Below the pieces are notes generated by a model that saw nothing but the letters and a program-made list of their open reading frames with translations, made no database searches and had not been told where the DNA came from. The position numbers and the translations under genes are program-made. Positions 27,536 through 37,138 of a stretch of DNA of 64,000 nt are shown piece by piece (position 1 is the first letter of the stretch; each line of letters starts with the position of its first letter). Origin of the DNA: Rossellomorea sp. AcN35-11 (GTDB lineage Bacteria; Bacillota; Bacilli; Bacillales; Bacillaceae_B); contig CP128835.1 in the NCBI GenBank assembly GCA_030388825.1, positions 434,001 to 498,000 of the forward strand, in the 5' to 3' direction.

Positions 27536-27817
27536 TTTAGACCGAACATTCCTCCTTCCCTTTCCCCTGTCAAATGTTCACGAACATATGCCCGATGAAT
27601 ACATTCCTACACAACTGAAGCTGTCCAATGAACTCCGTGATTCTTTCGCCTTTTTATAATTAGGATGCGTAATATAGGCATCCCATTTTTTTCATCTATC
27701 GTATTCTCTTTTACCTTTTTAAAAAAGAATCGAAAAAACATTCAAAAAAAGTGATCCATGCTTAAACATCTGTCGTTAACTCTATGAAATATAAAAAACA
27801 AAAGGAGAGATTCCATT
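27536..27817 (+). promoter_or_regulatory. Intergenic region before the surface-protein gene
   Basis: No gene is seen. The A+T-rich stretch near 27700-27800 should hold the promoter of the surface-protein gene; I cannot pick a clear sigma-A site, in keeping with control by the adjacent ECF factor. Confidence 0.3.
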
Positions 27818-29171
27818 ATGAAAATGAAAAAAAAGTTATCTTGCCATTCCATTAAGCATGGCATTACTAGTTCCAACGGTAGGCACGGTATCAGCCCACA
27901 ATGGGGAAGATCATACACACGAGGCGAAAGTCGATACTCCAGCAGGTGAATTAAGAACGACGTTGGATCACTTACTTACAGAGCATGCATACTTAGCAGT
28001 TGAAGCAATGAGACGAGGAGCGGAAGGCGCGGAAGATTTCGATGCTGCGGCCGGGGCACTGAATGACAACGCAGCCGACTTAAAAGGAGCCATCGCTTCT
28101 GTATATGGCGAAGAAGCCGGAAATCAATTCAACACGATTTGGACGAATCACATCGGATTCTTCGTTGATTATGTAAAAGCAACCGGCGCTGATGACCAAG
28201 CAGCAAAAGAAGAAGCACTTGCCAATCTCGCAGGCTATAAAGCGGAGTTCTCCAACTTCCTTGAAACGGCTACGGGTGAACGCTTGAAATCCGACAGTCT
28301 GGCAGAAGGACTTCAAATGCATATCAATCAATTAATCGGTGCATTTGATTCTTATGCAGCCGGTGACTACGAAATGGCATATGAATACGAGCGTGAGGCA
28401 ATCGGACATATGGGAATGGTAGCAAAAGGTTTATCCAGTGCCATCACAGATCAATACCCGGATAAATTTGAAAACACGATGGCTGTCACACCGGCAACAG
28501 ATTTACGTTCCACTCTTAACCATCTGTTAACAGAGCATGCTGCACTTGCCACGATGGCGATGCAGAACGGGATAGACGGCTCTGAAGATTTCGATGCATC
28601 GGTTGGTGCGTTAAATGCCAATACTGAAGACCTGTCTGCAGCTGTCGCTTCTGTATACGGTGAAGAAGCCGGTAACCAGTTTAAAGACATGTGGTCCAAA
28701 CACATTGGATTCTTTGTTGATTACGTGAAAGCCACAGGTGCTGAAGATGAAGCAGCAAAAGAAGAAGCCCTTAAGAACCTTGATGGATATCGCGCAGAAT
28801 TCTCCAGCTTCCTTGAAACGGCAACAGAGGGACGCTTGAAATCCGATGCTCTTGCAGAAGGACTCCAAATGCACGTGGATCAATTGGTTGGCGCATTCGA
28901 CAGCTATGTAGCAGGGGATTATGATCAAGCCTGGGATCAAATCCGCATGGCGTACGAGCATATGCTGAACCCGGCAAAAGGTTTGTCCGGAGCATTTGCT
29001 GATCAATTCCCTGACAAATTCAAAGACAAAATGCCTACTGAAATGCCAAACACTGGTATGGGCGGAACATCCGGAAACGAAATCCCATTCGAATTCCTTC
29101 TTGCAGCCCTCTTAATCATCGCGGGAGGAACAACACTAGGAATGAAGAAATACGCTGCACACAAAAAATAA
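27818..29171 (+). CDS. Two-repeat LPXTG-type wall-anchored surface protein (signal peptide frameshifted as given)
   Basis: The mature protein has two repeats of about 165 residues (from TPAGELRTTLDHLLTEHA and from TPATDLRSTLNHLLTEHA), each all-helical with conserved histidines in HLLTEHA, HIGFFVDYVKATGA and EGLQMH. The C-terminus is a sorting signal: MPNTG, a hydrophobic helix and KKYAAHKK. The likely ATG is 27818 after AAAGGAGAG, but the A8 run (27827-27834) is one A too long; with seven A the start reads MKMKKSYLAIPLSMALLV and ends in TVSA, a good signal peptide. As given, only 27858 onward is in frame. Similar proteins are sometimes labelled copper amine oxidase without active-site support. 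The sortase gene follows; the ECF locus precedes. Confidence 0.8.
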
Positions 29172-29186
29172 TGTGAACAGATGAAA

Positions 29187-29213
29187 GGGACGGACCTTAA
29201 AAGGTCCGTCCCC
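29187..29213 (+). repeat. Perfect GGGACGGACCTT hairpin
   Basis: GGGACGGACCTT and AAGGTCCGTCCC form a 12-pair palindrome between the surface-protein and sortase genes, without a T tail. It may attenuate or stabilise the transcript rather than end it. Confidence 0.8.
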
Positions 29214-29245
29214 CAGTGTGAAGATGAAAGGAGTGGCTTCACATA

Positions 29246-29881
29246 ATGTATACTATGAGGGTTGTACTACTTGTGCTTGTACTATTGCCCATTTCTGCCT
29301 GTTCTGCAGGATTAAGTTCGAATTCTCAAGAGGAAAAAACGGATGCGCAAACAGCCGGGGAAAGGCCGAACGTTCAAATGGCGGGTACCACCACCCCTTC
29401 CCCATTTGCCGATGAAATCATCAAAGATGAACGAACAGGGATTGTTCCGACTACTTTGGACATTCCGGCGATCGATTTAACAGCCCCTGTTGAGGCCGTC
29501 GGACTAATGGAGAACGGGGAAATGGCTGTAACGGAAAGCTTCGGGAAAACAGGATGGTACGATGGTGGATACAAGCCTGGAGAACCGGGAAATGCTGTCA
29601 TCGGAGGACATGTAGACAGCCGGAATGACCCTGCAATATTTTATAACCTTAACAAGCTTTCAAAAGGCGATGAGATCTTCGTAAAGAATAAAGAAGGTGA
29701 AACACGAACGTTTGTAGTGACGGATACACAGGAATATCCTTGGAACGATGCACCCCTCCAATCGATTTTTGGATATTCCCACAGAAGCACCCTTAACTTG
29801 ATCACATGTACAGGTGACTTTGACCGGTCTTCAAGAAATTATAGCAAGCGCCTCGTCGTTTATACTGAATTGAAACAATAG
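29246..29881 (+). CDS. Lipoprotein class F-like sortase
   Basis: This 211-residue protein has a lipobox (LLPISAC, Cys at about 19), a low-complexity spacer and a sortase domain from about residue 65. The catalytic residues are visible: His in GGHVDSR, Cys in LNLITCTG and Arg in SKRLVVYT. The lack of a C-terminal helix and its N-terminal anchor fit the class E/F group. Its partner substrate is very probably the MPNTG-bearing protein encoded just upstream. AAAGGAG lies 12 bases before the ATG. A terminator follows. Confidence 0.88.
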   Translation: MYTMRVVLLVLVLLPISACSAGLSSNSQEEKTDAQTAGERPNVQMAGTTTPSPFADEIIKDERTGIVPTTLDIPAIDLTAPVEAVGLMENGEMAVTESFGKTGWYDGGYKPGEPGNAVIGGHVDSRNDPAIFYNLNKLSKGDEIFVKNKEGETRTFVVTDTQEYPWNDAPLQSIFGYSHRSTLNLITCTGDFDRSSRNYSKRLVVYTELKQ

Positions 29882-29882
29882 A

Positions 29883-29919
29883 TAAAAGCAGCACGGTCTC
29901 CTTCCCGTGCTGCTTTTTT
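29883..29919 (+). terminator. Terminator of the sortase gene
   Basis: AAAGCAGCACGG and CCGTGCTGCTTT arms, then T run. Confidence 0.93.
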
Positions 29920-29971
29920 CATGGATATTTTTCCAACGGAAAGCAATCCTACTAGTAAGGGAGGTGAGATC

Positions 29972-30199
29972 ATGAACGAACAGCAATTGGAAGATCTGTT
30001 CAGCTATTACGGACATGAGGATCTATATAAACGATTCAAGACCCCACTTTATGTAACAGGCATCATGGATGACGCGGACACTGGACTGCTTGAGGATTTC
30101 TTTGAGAATTTCACCTTTGATCATCACGTATTATTCGATGAGTTCAGGTTTTGGTTCCACTATTATCAGGTGTCAAAACGTCCGCCCTTTACTCTATGA
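29972..30199 (+). CDS. Small acidic protein, unknown
   Basis: A 75-residue protein (MNEQQLEDLFSYYGHEDLY at the start), rich in acidic and aromatic residues, with no membrane segment, cysteines or signal peptide. GGGAGGTGA precedes the ATG at 29972, a strong ribosome site, and a terminator follows. I do not recognise the family. It lies convergent to nos. Confidence 0.6.
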   Translation: MNEQQLEDLFSYYGHEDLYKRFKTPLYVTGIMDDADTGLLEDFFENFTFDHHVLFDEFRFWFHYYQVSKRPPFTL

Positions 30200-30202
30200 A
30201 AA

Positions 30203-30238
30203 AAAGCTGCTTTCTGTACGGAACAGAAAACAGCTTTC
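30203..30238. terminator. Bidirectional terminator next to nos
   Basis: AAAGCTG/CAGCTTT outer arms and TTTCTGT/ACAGAAA inner arms, with T runs on the minus strand after the nos stop. Confidence 0.8.
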
Positions 30239-30239
30239 C

Positions 30240-31319
30240 TCAATAAGGAGCTTCCTGATAGAAATAATTCGTTGCATTCCACGTATTATCATATTCCTTA
30301 TGAAAAATATGAGTCGTTGCCGGTGAAACCGGCGGGATCAACCAGGTCCAATCCCCCGTCACATCCCTCTGAACATTCTTCTCATTTTCTTCGAACAACC
30401 GGAACTGCTGGGCAGCCGTGTGATGATCAACAATGCTGACTCCATCTTCTTTAAAGGAATGGAGTACGGCGATGTTCAACTCAATCAACGCCTTGTCTTT
30501 CCATAACGTTGCAGCCCTCGATCTATCCAATCCCATACAGTCCGCTACTTTGGGTAAAAGATGATAGCGGTTTTCATCGGCCAGGTTCCGCGCTCCGATT
30601 TCCGTCTCCATATACCATCCATTAAACGGTGCCGCTTTATATGAAATGCCGCCGATCTTCAATTCCATATCCGAGATGATCGGAACGCCATACCATTTCA
30701 ACCCCAGGTCACTGAACCATTCAAACTCTGGGTGACGGAGTGGCACTTCAAGCCTCTTGGATGGATCAATCTCTTTCCACCGTGGAGCCCTGTCCCCGAT
30801 CTGCACCACGAAAGGCAGAACATCGAAGTTCGTCCCCCGGCCTTTCCAGCCCAGCTCTTTACATTTCTTCGTAAAGTCAATGGAATGGGGATCCCCCCTA
30901 TACATACCATTCTCAACATAGCCGGCATAACGGATCAATTGATGATTCCATAAACGGATATCGGGCTGTTGTGGCTGAGACGGTCTGAAAATGGTAATCG
31001 TCGGTCGGATCTTTCCGTTATTGGAAGCAAAGTCCAAGTGACGCTCCAATGCGGCAAACACGTCTTCTTCCGTCGTAGCCCCACGTTCGTCAAACACATT
31101 CAGCGAATTCCAGAACAGGCGGCCGATGCAGCGATTGCTGTTCCTCCACGCCATCTTGGCTCCGTGGATCAGTTCTTCCCCAGTATGGGTATACGTCCCT
31201 TCCGTTTCCAGTTCTTCTTCTATTTGTTGTAAGCGAGTGTTCATATCCGATTCGCTTTTATTCAATTCCTGATAACATTGTTTGATAAAGGCACTCGCCT
31301 CATCCAAAATCAGTGTCAA
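30240..31319 (-). CDS. nos: Bacterial nitric oxide synthase oxygenase
   Basis: This 359-residue oxygenase domain makes NO from arginine. The haem-ligating Cys64 is in [14 protein letters not shown]; other NOS hallmarks are the substrate glutamate region [13 protein letters not shown] and the tetrahydrobiopterin-site [16 protein letters not shown]. No reductase domain is fused, as in other Bacillus enzymes, which borrow electrons from flavodoxins. TTG at 31319 follows GGAAG. Length agrees with B. subtilis NOS (363). Together with hmp and nsrR elsewhere in this window the cell both makes and removes NO. Confidence 0.95.
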   Translation of the reverse strand: MTLILDEASAFIKQCYQELNKSESDMNTRLQQIEEELETEGTYTHTGEELIHGAKMAWRNSNRCIGRLFWNSLNVFDERGATTEEDVFAALERHLDFASNNGKIRPTITIFRPSQPQQPDIRLWNHQLIRYAGYVENGMYRGDPHSIDFTKKCKELGWKGRGTNFDVLPFVVQIGDRAPRWKEIDPSKRLEVPLRHPEFEWFSDLGLKWYGVPIISDMELKIGGISYKAAPFNGWYMETEIGARNLADENRYHLLPKVADCMGLDRSRAATLWKDKALIELNIAVLHSFKEDGVSIVDHHTAAQQFRLFEENEKNVQRDVTGDWTWLIPPVSPATTHIFHKEYDNTWNATNYFYQEAPY

Positions 31320-31420
31320 TATAATCGCTTCCCTGCCATCTTATTCAGCGTATACTGTCATTCAAGTATACCATTTATCCCATAGCGATTTCCTTGGTAC
31401 ATATGAACAACCATTGAATC

Positions 31421-31936
31421 TTACAGAGTCAGTGCTTTCTCATAGCATCGATATTCCTGATGCCCCTCTGGTTTGGAGGTGAAATGGACCGACCCACGGT
31501 ATTCATAGCCCATTTTTTCATATAGATAATTGGCCCCTGTGTTCTTTGAATAGGCATCTAACCGGATGCTCCCGTATCCTTTTTCCCTGGCAAGGTCCTC
31601 GCACTTCTCCATGAACACCTTGCCCAATCCATTCCCCTGTTGAAGGGGGTCAAGGAACAAAGCATGAATCACCCACTCGTTTCCAAGTCTCCACGGTATA
31701 TCGAACCACTCCGGGGCCTGCCAATCATTCAAGGTCACAGAACCAGATACTTTTCCATCGGTCATCAACACATAGAGGTTCCCCTCTTTCATTTCATCTT
31801 TAAAATAAGTACGGCTGGGATAGGTTTCATCCCATTGGAGCAGCCCCATTTCATCAAGATCGTTTTTACACCTGATGTAAATGTCCATAATGGTATCGAG
31901 GTGGTCTGGGGTTGCTTTGATCAGCTCTATTTTCAT
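31421..31936 (-). CDS. GNAT-family N-acetyltransferase
   Basis: A 171-residue acetyltransferase with the acetyl-CoA loop region LDPLQQGNGLGKVFMEKCED (Q/RxxGxG form, as QQGNGLG) and the later NTGANYLYEKMGYEYRG. ATG at 31936 is chosen because GAGGGA then has proper spacing. The substrate is unknown. It is a single gene divergent to nothing and downstream of an oxidoreductase gene in the same direction. Confidence 0.85.
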   Translation of the reverse strand: MKIELIKATPDHLDTIMDIYIRCKNDLDEMGLLQWDETYPSRTYFKDEMKEGNLYVLMTDGKVSGSVTLNDWQAPEWFDIPWRLGNEWVIHALFLDPLQQGNGLGKVFMEKCEDLAREKGYGSIRLDAYSKNTGANYLYEKMGYEYRGSVHFTSKPEGHQEYRCYEKALTL

Positions 31937-32032
31937 TGTCATTCCCTCTTCTTATCCATGGTCTATGTACTTATTTAGTGTTTCATGATGAAAGGAAGTT
32001 ATACGGACCCTCTGTTGTCTCTTGAACGATGA

Positions 32033-33001
32033 TTACTCCTTCAGCTTCTCAACCAGTCTTTCACCGGCTGAAAGACCGGATAAATAGGCACTTTCAAATC
32101 GTGTCCGGCCCGCTTCGTCATCTTCCCGCAGGAAGGCATCCCCGCATATGAGGATCCGATGGTCCTTCCCAGCCTCCACATAAGGAGTGCGCACGACTTC
32201 TTCTGCTTCAGCGTATTTCCAGCGTTTCAATTGGGCATCGTTCATATGATGTAAAGGCCCAAGGTACAAAGCTGCAGCTTCTTCGATTTCTCGCAGGATG
32301 TCATTGTCACGATGTTCAAAGCGCTTCTTCGACCACTCTCCCGTCATATATACACTCACTGTGGCTGTGGAAGAAATCCCCTTCTTATGATGATCCACGA
32401 TTCGCTCTACTCCTGAAGGCAATCCTTCATCCTTATGACCAATTGCAGGTAAAATGTTATCCTTCTCCAGTGTGAACATTCCAACAAAACATGGTGCAAA
32501 CGTGATGTTGGCAAGTTCCCTGCTTTCCATCCCAGGTAGAAGTGCAAGGGTCTGTGGAACCGGTGCCGTCACTAAAAGGTGACTCCCAAGGAGCTTTTCT
32601 CCATTGTCCAGTGTCAATTCCAGATGTCCGTCCCTCTTTTCAAAAATGGAGGAGACTGTTGAGTTGAGTTTAACAGACAGTTCTCCTGCAAGGCTTTTGG
32701 CAAGGGTGTTCATTCCATTGACGGAGGTGTATCTTGGGTAGGGATGACCGAACCATTTTTTGATCCAGCCTGACTGAAGCCATTTTTCTACGTCTGATTG
32801 GAGTTCCCTTGAACGCACCGTGAAGAATTGGGCTCCGTGATCTGCTTTTCCTTCACCGATCCGTCTTGTGGCGAGTCTCCCCCCCACACTCTTGCTCTTT
32901 TCTATGATGGTGATATCTTTTAGCCCATTTTGCCGTAATGTTCTGGCAGCCATGATCCCTGATAAGCCTGCTCCGATGATGATGACTTCTTTCATAGACA
33001 T
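32033..33001 (-). CDS. NAD(P)/FAD-dependent oxidoreductase (renalase-like)
   Basis: A 322-residue flavoprotein with the dinucleotide fold IIGAGLSGIMAARTLRQNG at the N-terminus, the second FAD motif GRLATRRIGEGKADHGAQFF and a C-terminal FAD segment ILICGDAFLREDDEAGR. The HGAQFF segment is typical of renalase-like amine oxidase relatives. ATG at 33001 follows GGGGGAGGAACAG; the upstream in-frame ATG at 33082 is not supported. The substrate is unknown. Confidence 0.85.
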   Translation of the reverse strand: MSMKEVIIIGAGLSGIMAARTLRQNGLKDITIIEKSKSVGGRLATRRIGEGKADHGAQFFTVRSRELQSDVEKWLQSGWIKKWFGHPYPRYTSVNGMNTLAKSLAGELSVKLNSTVSSIFEKRDGHLELTLDNGEKLLGSHLLVTAPVPQTLALLPGMESRELANITFAPCFVGMFTLEKDNILPAIGHKDEGLPSGVERIVDHHKKGISSTATVSVYMTGEWSKKRFEHRDNDILREIEEAAALYLGPLHHMNDAQLKRWKYAEAEEVVRTPYVEAGKDHRILICGDAFLREDDEAGRTRFESAYLSGLSAGERLVEKLKE

Positions 33002-33088
33002 CTGTTCCTCCCCCTTTCTTTTTTCATTATACAAAGGTGCCTTGAGATATGGGAAGGAGATGACTCTCTCATCATCTCCCATTTCCGT

Positions 33089-34960
33089 TTACGCCAATAA
33101 TCCTTCTAATTCCTGATACATATCGTCCCGCTCGTTCTCTTTCTGTTCTTTTTGCTCATATAGTTCCTGAAGGATGGTTAAGTCTGTTTGTGTAAGGAGT
33201 TTCTCTTCAATCGTGTAAATCTCCTCTTCCACCCTTTCAAGCTCCATTTCGATGTCTTCCACTTTCCGGTCGGGCTTTATGGAAACCTCCTTACGTACAG
33301 TTCCTTTTTTCTTCACCGCTGCAGGCATTTCCTTAGGGGCTGGAAGTTTTTCTTTCGCCCAGCTATACGGTCCATTAAAGAAATAAAGATTTCCTTGTTG
33401 AATCCAATAAGTCTTCGTAAACAACTTGTTTAAAAAGTAACGATCGTGTGACACGGCCAGGATCGTGCCCTTAAAATCTTCCAGTGCATCCTCAAGCACC
33501 TCCCGGGAATCAATGTCCAGATGGTTGGTCGGCTCATCCAGGACAAGGAAGTTGATGTCCTGATGCATCAATTGCGCCAGGCGGAGTCTCATCTTTTCCC
33601 CACCGCTCAGCTGGCCCACTTTACGGAACACATTCGGCCCATAGAATAAAAATCGGGCAAGAATGTGCCTCGCCTCTCCTTCTGTCACAGCCACTTCTTC
33701 CCTGAAAGCATCAATCAGACGGACAGAGGGGTCAGACACGGTGAAATGCTGGGAAAGATAACCCAGTTTCACATTACTTCCGACTTTTACACAACCAGCA
33801 TCAGGAGATTCCTCCCCGAGAAGCATTTTGATGATGGTCGATTTGCCTGTTCCATTTTGCCCGACGATTGCTGTGCGATCTTTGTAATGGACATGGAGTC
33901 CCGCATTCTCAAACAGCTTTTTTTCTCCATAGGCTTTTGCAACGTCTTCCATGGAAAACACGATTTTCCCGCTTCGGTCTGTTTCCTCAAATTCCAACCC
34001 CATCTTCCTGCGGTCCAGTATCGGGCGTTTTATTTTCTCCATGCGTTCCAAGGCTCTCTCCATGTTCCTCGCCCGTTTGTGAAGGGCTTCATTAGGTGGG
34101 TTTGCCTGGTTTGCCCATTCCTTTAACCGTTTAATGGCCTCTTTCATTTTCTTTATTTTTTTCTGCTGTTCCTGATACGCTTGGAACTCAAGCATCAAAC
34201 GCTCGTCTTTTTCCTTCACAAATCCTGAGTAATTTGTATGATAAATCGTCAATTCCCCGTCCTCCAAGTCATACACCTTGGTGATCACGTTATCGAGAAA
34301 ATATCGATCATGGGAAATACAAACGACGGTTCCTTCATACTCCTTTAGAAATTCCTCCAGCCACTCCACGGCTCCGATGTCCAGATGATTCGTCGGTTCG
34401 TCCAGGAGAAGCAGGTCCGGCTTTTGCAATAATATCAAGCCTAGGCATAACTTCGTCTGTTCACCGCCACTGCAGTCATTGAAGTCCTTCTCCACCAGTT
34501 CATGGATTTCCAACCCATTGACAACCTTTGAAATATTGGCTTCGATTTCATAGCCTCCGTCGTTTGTGTATTGATCCTGCAGCTTCCCGTATTCTTCTAA
34601 TAAACGGGTGAGAGTATCCGGATCTGCATCTGAACCCATCTTGATCTCCAACTCTTTTAACCGGTCACCCGTCTCAATCAAACGGGAAAATGCAGATCGT
34701 AAAACATCATGCCCTGTCGTTTCTTCAGAAAAGCGCGGGATCTGGGCGAGATAGCCCACCTTCGCTCCCTTCTTCAAGTGGACGAGCCCTTTATCAGGCG
34801 TTTCGGTTCCTGATAATAGCTTGAATATCGTCGTCTTCCCTGTCCCGTTTCTGCCGACAAGTCCAATTCGCGATCTTTCCGGTATTTCAAAGGATAAGTC
34901 TTCAAAGATGACATGTCCCCCAAACATCTTACTTAACTCCTGTGCACTGCAAATAATCAT
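33089..34960 (-). CDS. ABC-F family ATPase, probable ribosome-protection/translation factor
   Basis: The 623-residue protein has two ATPase cassettes and no membrane segment: Walker A GLVGRNGTGKTT (near 35) and VGQNGTGKST (near 365), signatures CSGGEQTKL and LSGGEKMRL, Walker B LLLLDEPTNHLD and LVLDEPTNHLD. The linker of about 80 residues (KDERLMLEFQAYQEQQKK onward) is the ABC-F interdomain region that reaches into the ribosome, and there is a C-terminal coiled coil. Such proteins rescue stalled ribosomes or give resistance to lincosamides, pleuromutilins or streptogramin A. The long leader with a small reading frame and two terminators is the control type found for antibiotic-resistance ABC-F genes. 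GGAAGAGGAACAT precedes the ATG. Confidence 0.9.
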   Translation of the reverse strand: MIICSAQELSKMFGGHVIFEDLSFEIPERSRIGLVGRNGTGKTTIFKLLSGTETPDKGLVHLKKGAKVGYLAQIPRFSEETTGHDVLRSAFSRLIETGDRLKELEIKMGSDADPDTLTRLLEEYGKLQDQYTNDGGYEIEANISKVVNGLEIHELVEKDFNDCSGGEQTKLCLGLILLQKPDLLLLDEPTNHLDIGAVEWLEEFLKEYEGTVVCISHDRYFLDNVITKVYDLEDGELTIYHTNYSGFVKEKDERLMLEFQAYQEQQKKIKKMKEAIKRLKEWANQANPPNEALHKRARNMERALERMEKIKRPILDRRKMGLEFEETDRSGKIVFSMEDVAKAYGEKKLFENAGLHVHYKDRTAIVGQNGTGKSTIIKMLLGEESPDAGCVKVGSNVKLGYLSQHFTVSDPSVRLIDAFREEVAVTEGEARHILARFLFYGPNVFRKVGQLSGGEKMRLRLAQLMHQDINFLVLDEPTNHLDIDSREVLEDALEDFKGTILAVSHDRYFLNKLFTKTYWIQQGNLYFFNGPYSWAKEKLPAPKEMPAAVKKKGTVRKEVSIKPDRKVEDIEMELERVEEEIYTIEEKLLTQTDLTILQELYEQKEQKENERDDMYQELEGLLA

Positions 34961-35010
34961 ATGTTCCTCTTCCTTTCGGTTGTCTATTTAGAGGTAAGAG
35001 GTGCACAAAT

Positions 35011-35053
35011 AAAAAAGCCATGGGGAATCAGAAGACTCTCCCATAGCTTTTCG
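35011..35053 (-). terminator. Leader terminator 2 before the ABC-F gene
   Basis: AAAGCTATGGG and CCCCATGGCTTT arms, then TTTTTTATTT on the minus strand, about 50 bases before the start codon. Confidence 0.8.
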
Positions 35054-35089
35054 AAGTGCGTCCGGCACTGCATCCTTTCTTAATGAAGG

Positions 35090-35124
35090 GATAAAAAAAA
35101 GAGAGCGAAAACGCCCCCTTTTTC
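35090..35124 (-). terminator. Leader terminator 1 before the ABC-F gene
   Basis: AAAAAGGGGGCG and CGCTCTCTTTTT (two G-U pairs) around TTTT, ending in eight T on the minus strand. Confidence 0.7.
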
Positions 35125-35181
35125 CGATTCTTGCTAGAAAAGTGATTGGAATTGAGACCTCTTACCGTTCAGTATTCATAT

Positions 35182-35295
35182 TCATTTGCTGAAAAAGGGC
35201 ATACGTGTCCCTTTGAATGCAAATGCATGAAAAATTGCACGGCAAATGTAGATATAATCCAAATACTTCCCACGCAATCCTACAGAACGATTCAT
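35182..35295 (-). CDS. Leader peptide of the ABC-F gene (37 residues)
   Basis: ATG at 35295 is preceded by AAAAGGAGGTGG, one of the strongest ribosome sites in the window. The product starts MNRSVGLRGKYLDYIYICRA and ends MPFFSK. It has no resemblance to a folded protein that I know. Its place between a strong promoter and two terminators suggests that ribosome stalling on it senses an antibiotic or amino-acid supply. It may be a cis-acting reading frame only. Confidence 0.65.
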   Translation of the reverse strand: MNRSVGLRGKYLDYIYICRAIFHAFAFKGTRMPFFSK

Positions 35296-35339
35296 CTCAA
35301 TTCCACCTCCTTTTCCATCAAACGTCATTAGATATCTAC

Positions 35340-35369
35340 ATTATATAATTATTCTGAAAGCTTTTGCAA
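35340..35369 (-). promoter_or_regulatory. Sigma-A promoter of the ABC-F leader
   Basis: TTGCAA (35369-35364), 18 bases, TATAAT (35345-35340) on the minus strand, 45 bases before the leader-peptide ATG. Confidence 0.75.
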
Positions 35370-35374
35370 TGTGA

Positions 35375-37013
35375 TTATCCCTTTTTGTACAAAATTCTTG
35401 ATAACACAAGTCCGATTACACCAATGGGAATCAGGATCATGGCACGGATCGTGAAATCCAGGAACACAAGATCGGCAAGGAAGAACTTCAACAGGGCCAG
35501 TGCCAGGAATGCGATCCCCACCCATCGGTAAAAGACATCCTTTCTGCTTTCACCGAAGATGAGATAAGCAATTGAAAGGGCTGCGATCGCAACGGTGAAG
35601 GCTGTCGTACGCGGTGTGTAGTCCCACCCGATGACAACATATTCTGTCAAACGCAGCCACAAAGATCAATACGAGTCCTGTCAGTACGACTTTAATCGCC
35701 GTTTTAGAAATGTTTAAGAAGGAAGACTCGTTTTCATTGAATTGTGTAAATAGATACACATACCCAAAAGCGACGGCAAAAATCGGCAGTTCGATGGTAA
35801 GGAAATCATCCGATGCACCGACTGCCACCCCTAAGAAGGAATACAACATGAGCAGGAAGGATCCAGAAAGCCCTATATAGCTCTCACGTCTTCCAGAGAA
35901 CCATAGGAGAGCTGTACCTTGAATACCAACCAGAATATAGCGCCAATTGTATTCGAACAGCTCAAAGACGAAAAGAAGGACATGCAGGAACCCAAGGACA
36001 AGGAGGACATCCTTCGTGCCTTTCTTTTCCTTCGGTTCAATGAATGCTATCCCGATATAAACGAAAGCGAAAATCACATAGTAAAAGAGTGGGACCGCCT
36101 CGTATATGTCATTCAATAATCCAAGAAGGATGAATGAGCCTGATACAAGTGCAGGAATCATTTCCGCGCTCACCCGTTCTTTACGGTTTAGGACGATCAA
36201 CAGTATGAGATAGGCATGTTGAATCGCAAACGGAATCAGAACGGTTAAGGTCATCGCTCCTACCCCGAAGGCAGGAAAGAAAAACAGTGAGAAATAAAGT
36301 AAATAATAATGAATATTCCAAGCGAACCTGTACCGTTTCAAGGTGCTGAATGTCATCAATACAAAGAACAAGACTAATTCATATCCGTAAAACAACCATT
36401 CATTTCGTTCATCCCCGGCAAATATAAAGGGAAACAGATACGCTCCCGCCCCGATCAGGCTGAGGACCACTTCAGATCCATGCTTATGGGAAGTCCACAG
36501 TCCTACGGAAATAATGAGGATCAATAGTAGATTCGTAATGAACCCGCCAATGTATCCATACAAGATATTGGCTGAGAATAAAGTGATGATGGCAAGAACG
36601 ATGCTTCCTGATAGAAGCGTGATGGCTAATTTACGCTGATCCCGAATGAACCTCTCTCCTAAGAAATACATCCCGATGCTGATGACAGCCCCCGTCCATA
36701 CCCTTAATCCAGGCGTAACCCAGCCATTTTGAGAAGCAGCCATAAATCCCCAAATACTGCCTATCAATAAAACAAACAGAAACACCTTCGGCAGCCAGCG
36801 TTCCACCGAGAAGTCAAAGACCTCTTTCTCTGTGAATGGCTCGGCCGTTCTATGTGGAATAGGTTCCTCAGGTACATTGGCAGCCGCCTCTTTTTGGATA
36901 ACAGATGATTCTTCTCCCCTTTTGGCTTGAATCAACTGCCGTTTTACGAGATACAACTCTTTCTCAAGAAAGCTGATCTTCTGTTCCAACCTTTCAAACT
37001 CTTCCTTTTCCAT
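35375..37013 (-). pseudogene. DUF2339-like polytopic membrane protein, frameshifted
   Basis: About 545 residues if repaired. A coiled-coil N-terminus (MEKEEFERLEQKISFLEKEL) and acidic linker lead to some 17-20 membrane helices with few charged loops, the form of DUF2339 proteins. The frame changes at CC 35657-35658 (GG on the minus strand): removing one base joins VLIFV to LRLTEYVVIGWDYTPRTTAF and the remaining helices to 35375. ATG at 37013 follows GGGGGTGGAAAT. Function is unknown; members are sometimes linked to cell-envelope polymers. Confidence 0.7.
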
Positions 37014-37098
37014 ATTTCCACCCCCTTACTTCTATTTATACAGGAAGGAGGTATAATTTTCCTTTATTTTTTCAAAAAGAAGGATTTACTTTTAGATA

Positions 37099-37138
37099 TC
37101 AAAAAAAGCTTCACCCCGTGAAAGGTGAAGCTTTTTTT
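37099..37138. terminator. Terminator of the YitT gene, possibly bidirectional
   Basis: AAGCTTCACC and GGTGAAGCTT arms with seven A before and seven T after, directly beyond the stop at 37139. Confidence 0.92.

Larger units (their letters stand above)
34961..35333 (-). promoter_or_regulatory. Attenuator-like leader of the ABC-F gene
   Basis: The roughly 370-base leader holds, in order on the minus strand, a 37-codon reading frame (35295-35182), a hairpin with T8 tail (about 35122-35090), a second with T6 tail (about 35053-35010), and the gene's ribosome site. GGTAAGAGGT just after the small frame (35166-35157) is perfectly complementary to ACCTCTTACC just before the gene (35002-34993), bracketing both terminators. 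The parts are seen; drug-dependent antitermination is inferred from vga/vmlR-type systems. Confidence 0.7.

Noticed and set aside
27858..29171. Copper amine oxidase
   Set aside because: The product is all-helical with two repeats and shows no topaquinone (NYD/E) site or the size of amine oxidases; the label appears to be a database habit.
30240..31319. nos and hmp as one NO operon
   Set aside because: They are about 18 kb apart with separate promoters and terminators; only a functional link is suggested.
32620..32640. GTCCGTCCCTC copy of the dispersed repeat
   Set aside because: It lies inside the FAD oxidoreductase coding sequence and encodes KRDGH in frame; a chance match.
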